Part shown: positions 5,564 through 6,719 of the stretch, piece by piece
Numbering within the stretch: the stretch's first letter is position 1
Layout of the letters: each line of letters begins with the position of its first letter
Assembly: GCA_031266235.1 (NCBI GenBank)
Contig: JAISBJ010000010.1
Span: 1-6,719 of the forward strand
Reading direction: 5' to 3'
From: Puniceicoccales bacterium
GTDB lineage: Bacteria; Verrucomicrobiota; Verrucomicrobiia; Opitutales; LL51
DNA length: 6,719 nt
Program-made: the position numbers and the translations under genes
Notes under the pieces: generated by a model
The model's input: only the letters and a program-made list of their open reading frames with translations
Told to the model about the DNA's origin: nothing
The model's database searches: none

Positions 5564-6283
5564 TTACACATATTTTCGGTCTATAATGATATTTTTCGCG
5601 TCGCTGCGGACGATTTTTTGTTCCGCCAAAACCCCGCCGAAGACCGTCCCAACGGAAACAATGGAGTCTCTCCCGACCAAACTCCCCGGCAAAAGTACCG
5701 CGTTGCAGCCGATTTGGACGCGCTCGCCTAGAATCGCACCCAATTTTTTGAGGCCCGTCGGAATTTTTTCTTCGCCCACTTTTACCGCAATTTCCCGCTT
5801 GTCAAAACGCAAATTGGACAGTATAGCGCCCGCCGCTAAATGGACGTGCGACCCCAAAATCGAATCGCCCACGTAGTTGAAATGCGCGACCTGGACGTGG
5901 TCCATGAGCAGCGAATTTTTAATCTCACAGCCATTTCCAATTACACAATTTTTACCAATAATGACATTCCCGCGAATCAGCGCGCCGCTCCGAATTTCCG
6001 TCCCATCGCCGATATACACGCGGTCTCCGATGGTGCAAACGGCCGGCAATTTTACATTTTCCCCCAAATATACACTATCCCCGATCTGGATCGCCGATGC
6101 CCTAGAAAACAATTTTTTAACACTTTTTAAAAAACTATTGCGAGGTTTAAAACTTTCGTAAGCCAGCAGTGCTTTTTCGATGTTTGGCAGCCATGTCCAC
6201 GGATAACTTTCGTCGGAAAAAAAATAGGAAAATGCTTTCAAACTTTTCGGAAAACGGAAGAAATCGCTCGCTCGCATGGACAT
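5564..6283 (-). CDS. GlmU-like left-handed beta-helix acyltransferase (sugar-nucleotide type)
   Basis: A 239 aa protein. Residues about 64-217 are hexapeptide repeats (for example IGDRVYIGDGTEI, ALIRGNVIIGKNCVIGNGCEI split at 85-120) that fold as a left-handed beta-helix. The stretch 120-160 parallels the acetyltransferase half of GlmU: EIKN (120-123), then V-A-H-F-N-Y-V-G-D (132-140), where H134 aligns with the GlmU acetyltransferase catalytic histidine, then A-A-G-A-I-L-S-N. The GlmU uridylyltransferase domain is absent and replaced by about 60 residues beginning MRASDFFRFPKSLKAF. I recall similar Opitutae proteins labelled UDP-N-acetylglucosamine diphosphorylase, but this sequence supports only an acyltransferase-type helix. 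The substrate is unknown; a cell-wall or LPS sugar nucleotide is plausible. Start: ATG 6283 has GGCGGA 4 nt upstream. TTG 6295 would extend it by 4 residues, and ATG 6277 would shorten it by 2. It has its own promoter. Confidence 0.85.
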   Translation of the reverse strand: MSMRASDFFRFPKSLKAFSYFFSDESYPWTWLPNIEKALLAYESFKPRNSFLKSVKKLFSRASAIQIGDSVYLGENVKLPAVCTIGDRVYIGDGTEIRSGALIRGNVIIGKNCVIGNGCEIKNSLLMDHVQVAHFNYVGDSILGSHVHLAAGAILSNLRFDKREIAVKVGEEKIPTGLKKLGAILGERVQIGCNAVLLPGSLVGRDSIVSVGTVFGGVLAEQKIVRSDAKNIIIDRKYV

Positions 6284-6364
6284 TAGATCCGCCAATGCAA
6301 ATCAATTCCACTACTTTTTCGAGAAAAAATTTCGCTACAATCGTAAAATTTCAGCAAAAAAATG

Positions 6365-6377
6365 TTGACAATGTCAA
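6365..6377. repeat. Palindrome TTGACA-A-TGTCAA in acyltransferase leader
   Basis: A perfect 6-bp dyad with a one-base centre lies about 80 bp before the acyltransferase start. It presents a -35-like TTGACA on both strands, but I found no good -10 at the right spacing on either strand. It could be a repressor site or a chance product. Confidence 0.4.
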
Positions 6378-6438
6378 AAAGCCGGACCAGACTGGAGGTA
6401 TAAGGGTGGGGTAAGCGGCATGTTTAAATTCTGAGTTG

Positions 6439-6466
6439 ATTATTGTAAATTTTATTTTTTTGTCAA
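6439..6466 (-). promoter_or_regulatory. Sigma70 promoter of the beta-helix acyltransferase gene
   Basis: Minus strand: perfect -35 TTGACA (6466-6461), 16-nt A/T-rich spacer, -10 AATAAT (6444-6439, five of six consensus bases). The predicted start near 6432 gives a leader of about 150 nt before ATG 6283, much longer than the 14-nt leaders of the repeat proteins. A TTGATT/AATCAA inverted repeat (6436-6441 and 6466-6471) brackets the promoter and overlaps its -10, which could be an operator. Confidence 0.65.
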
Positions 6467-6487
6467 ATCAATTTTAAAAAATTTTCT

Positions 6488-6719
6488 TTATTTTTGAAAT
6501 TTCACGACGGCGTCGTTTTCCAGGCTGAGGTCGATGCGTTCGACGGGCAAGCTATCGCGAATTTTGGGGGTATTGAGGACGAAATCGAGGCGTTTCAGCT
6601 GCTCATCGAAATCGCAATCCCTAAAAATGACCGAGGAAGCGCACTGGCAGCGCACGTGGATCCGGGACCACGGGACGGATTTTTTTTTCAAATGCTCGAT
6701 GGAAACAACCTCCATTTGG
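6488..6719 (-). CDS. C-terminal fragment of an unidentified protein, possibly FtsQ-like
   Basis: The frame is open from the window edge to a stop at 6488-6490, giving 76 complete codons. The methionine codon at 6715 is probably internal because the frame continues upstream (Q before M). Visible pattern: W-S-R-I-H-V-R-C, then V-I-F-R-D, D-F-D-E-Q-L-K-R-L-D-F-V-L near the middle, and V-E-R-I-D-L-S-L-E-N-D-A-V-V-K-F at the end. An ending of a helix, then (R)IDL plus a short strand with V-V-(K/R), is reminiscent of the beta domain of the cell-division protein FtsQ, but the fragment is too short to be sure. No ftsA or ftsZ follows downstream. Its transcript would end in the A/T-rich gap at 6433-6487, where no clear terminator is seen. 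Confidence 0.7.
   Translation of the reverse strand, partial: QMEVVSIEHLKKKSVPWSRIHVRCQCASSVIFRDCDFDEQLKRLDFVLNTPKIRDSLPVERIDLSLENDAVVKFQK

Noticed and set aside
5520..6161. Plus-strand frames opposite the acyltransferase gene
   Set aside because: They mirror the hexapeptide repeats on the other strand and show no protein-like features of their own.
6365..6422. Plus-strand TTGACA followed by GGAGGT and an ATG at 6420
   Set aside because: The ATG opens only four codons (stop at once after M-F-K-F), and no -10 box is at the right spacing.
1..6719. tRNA, rRNA, CRISPR arrays, insertion sequences, integrases
   Set aside because: Intergenic regions are short (at most 245 bp) and A/T-rich; no cloverleaf, regular spaced repeats, transposase motifs or terminal inverted repeats with target duplications were seen.

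Overview
The window looks like part of the chromosome of a Gram-negative bacterium. It carries two genes for the inner core of lipopolysaccharide (waaA, rfaE1). The elongation factor P gene and the GlmU-like beta-helix acyltransferase gene look to me like the forms found in Verrucomicrobiota, probably class Opitutae. That placement rests on remembered family resemblance, not on a search. Everything except efp is on the minus strand.

Layout from left to right: (1) positions 1-737 hold an exported, low-complexity repeat protein (protein A). Its 3' end lies outside the window, and a textbook sigma70 promoter precedes it. (2) Positions 884-3153 hold waaA followed by rfaE1, overlapping by 16 bp. 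They encode Kdo transferase and heptose-7-phosphate kinase, which supply successive inner-core sugars. (3) Positions 3259-4635 hold a second exported repeat protein (protein B), 458 aa. (4) A divergent intergenic region separates it from efp (4881-5438, plus strand), which encodes an EF-P with arginine at the loop tip. (5) A convergent gap is followed by a beta-helix acyltransferase gene (5564-6283), which has its own promoter and a leader of about 150 nt. (6) Positions 6488-6719 hold the C-terminal end of a protein that may be FtsQ-like.

The most unusual content is the protein A/B pair flanking the LPS genes. Both begin with an M-x-K-N-(K/R)-N leader and a putative export signal ending near Q-A-x-A-P. 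Both carry copies of the same roughly 45-65 residue helical module, recognisable by an E-L-(I/L)-x-x-G-A-(D/N)-x-x-E-(V/I) core. Both are preceded by an A/T tract, a TTGAC -35 box, a leader of about 14 nt and a strong Shine-Dalgarno site. They look like members of a lineage-specific exported protein family with no function I can recognise. The other genes are ordinary housekeeping or envelope genes. I saw no tRNA, rRNA, CRISPR array, insertion sequence or integrase.
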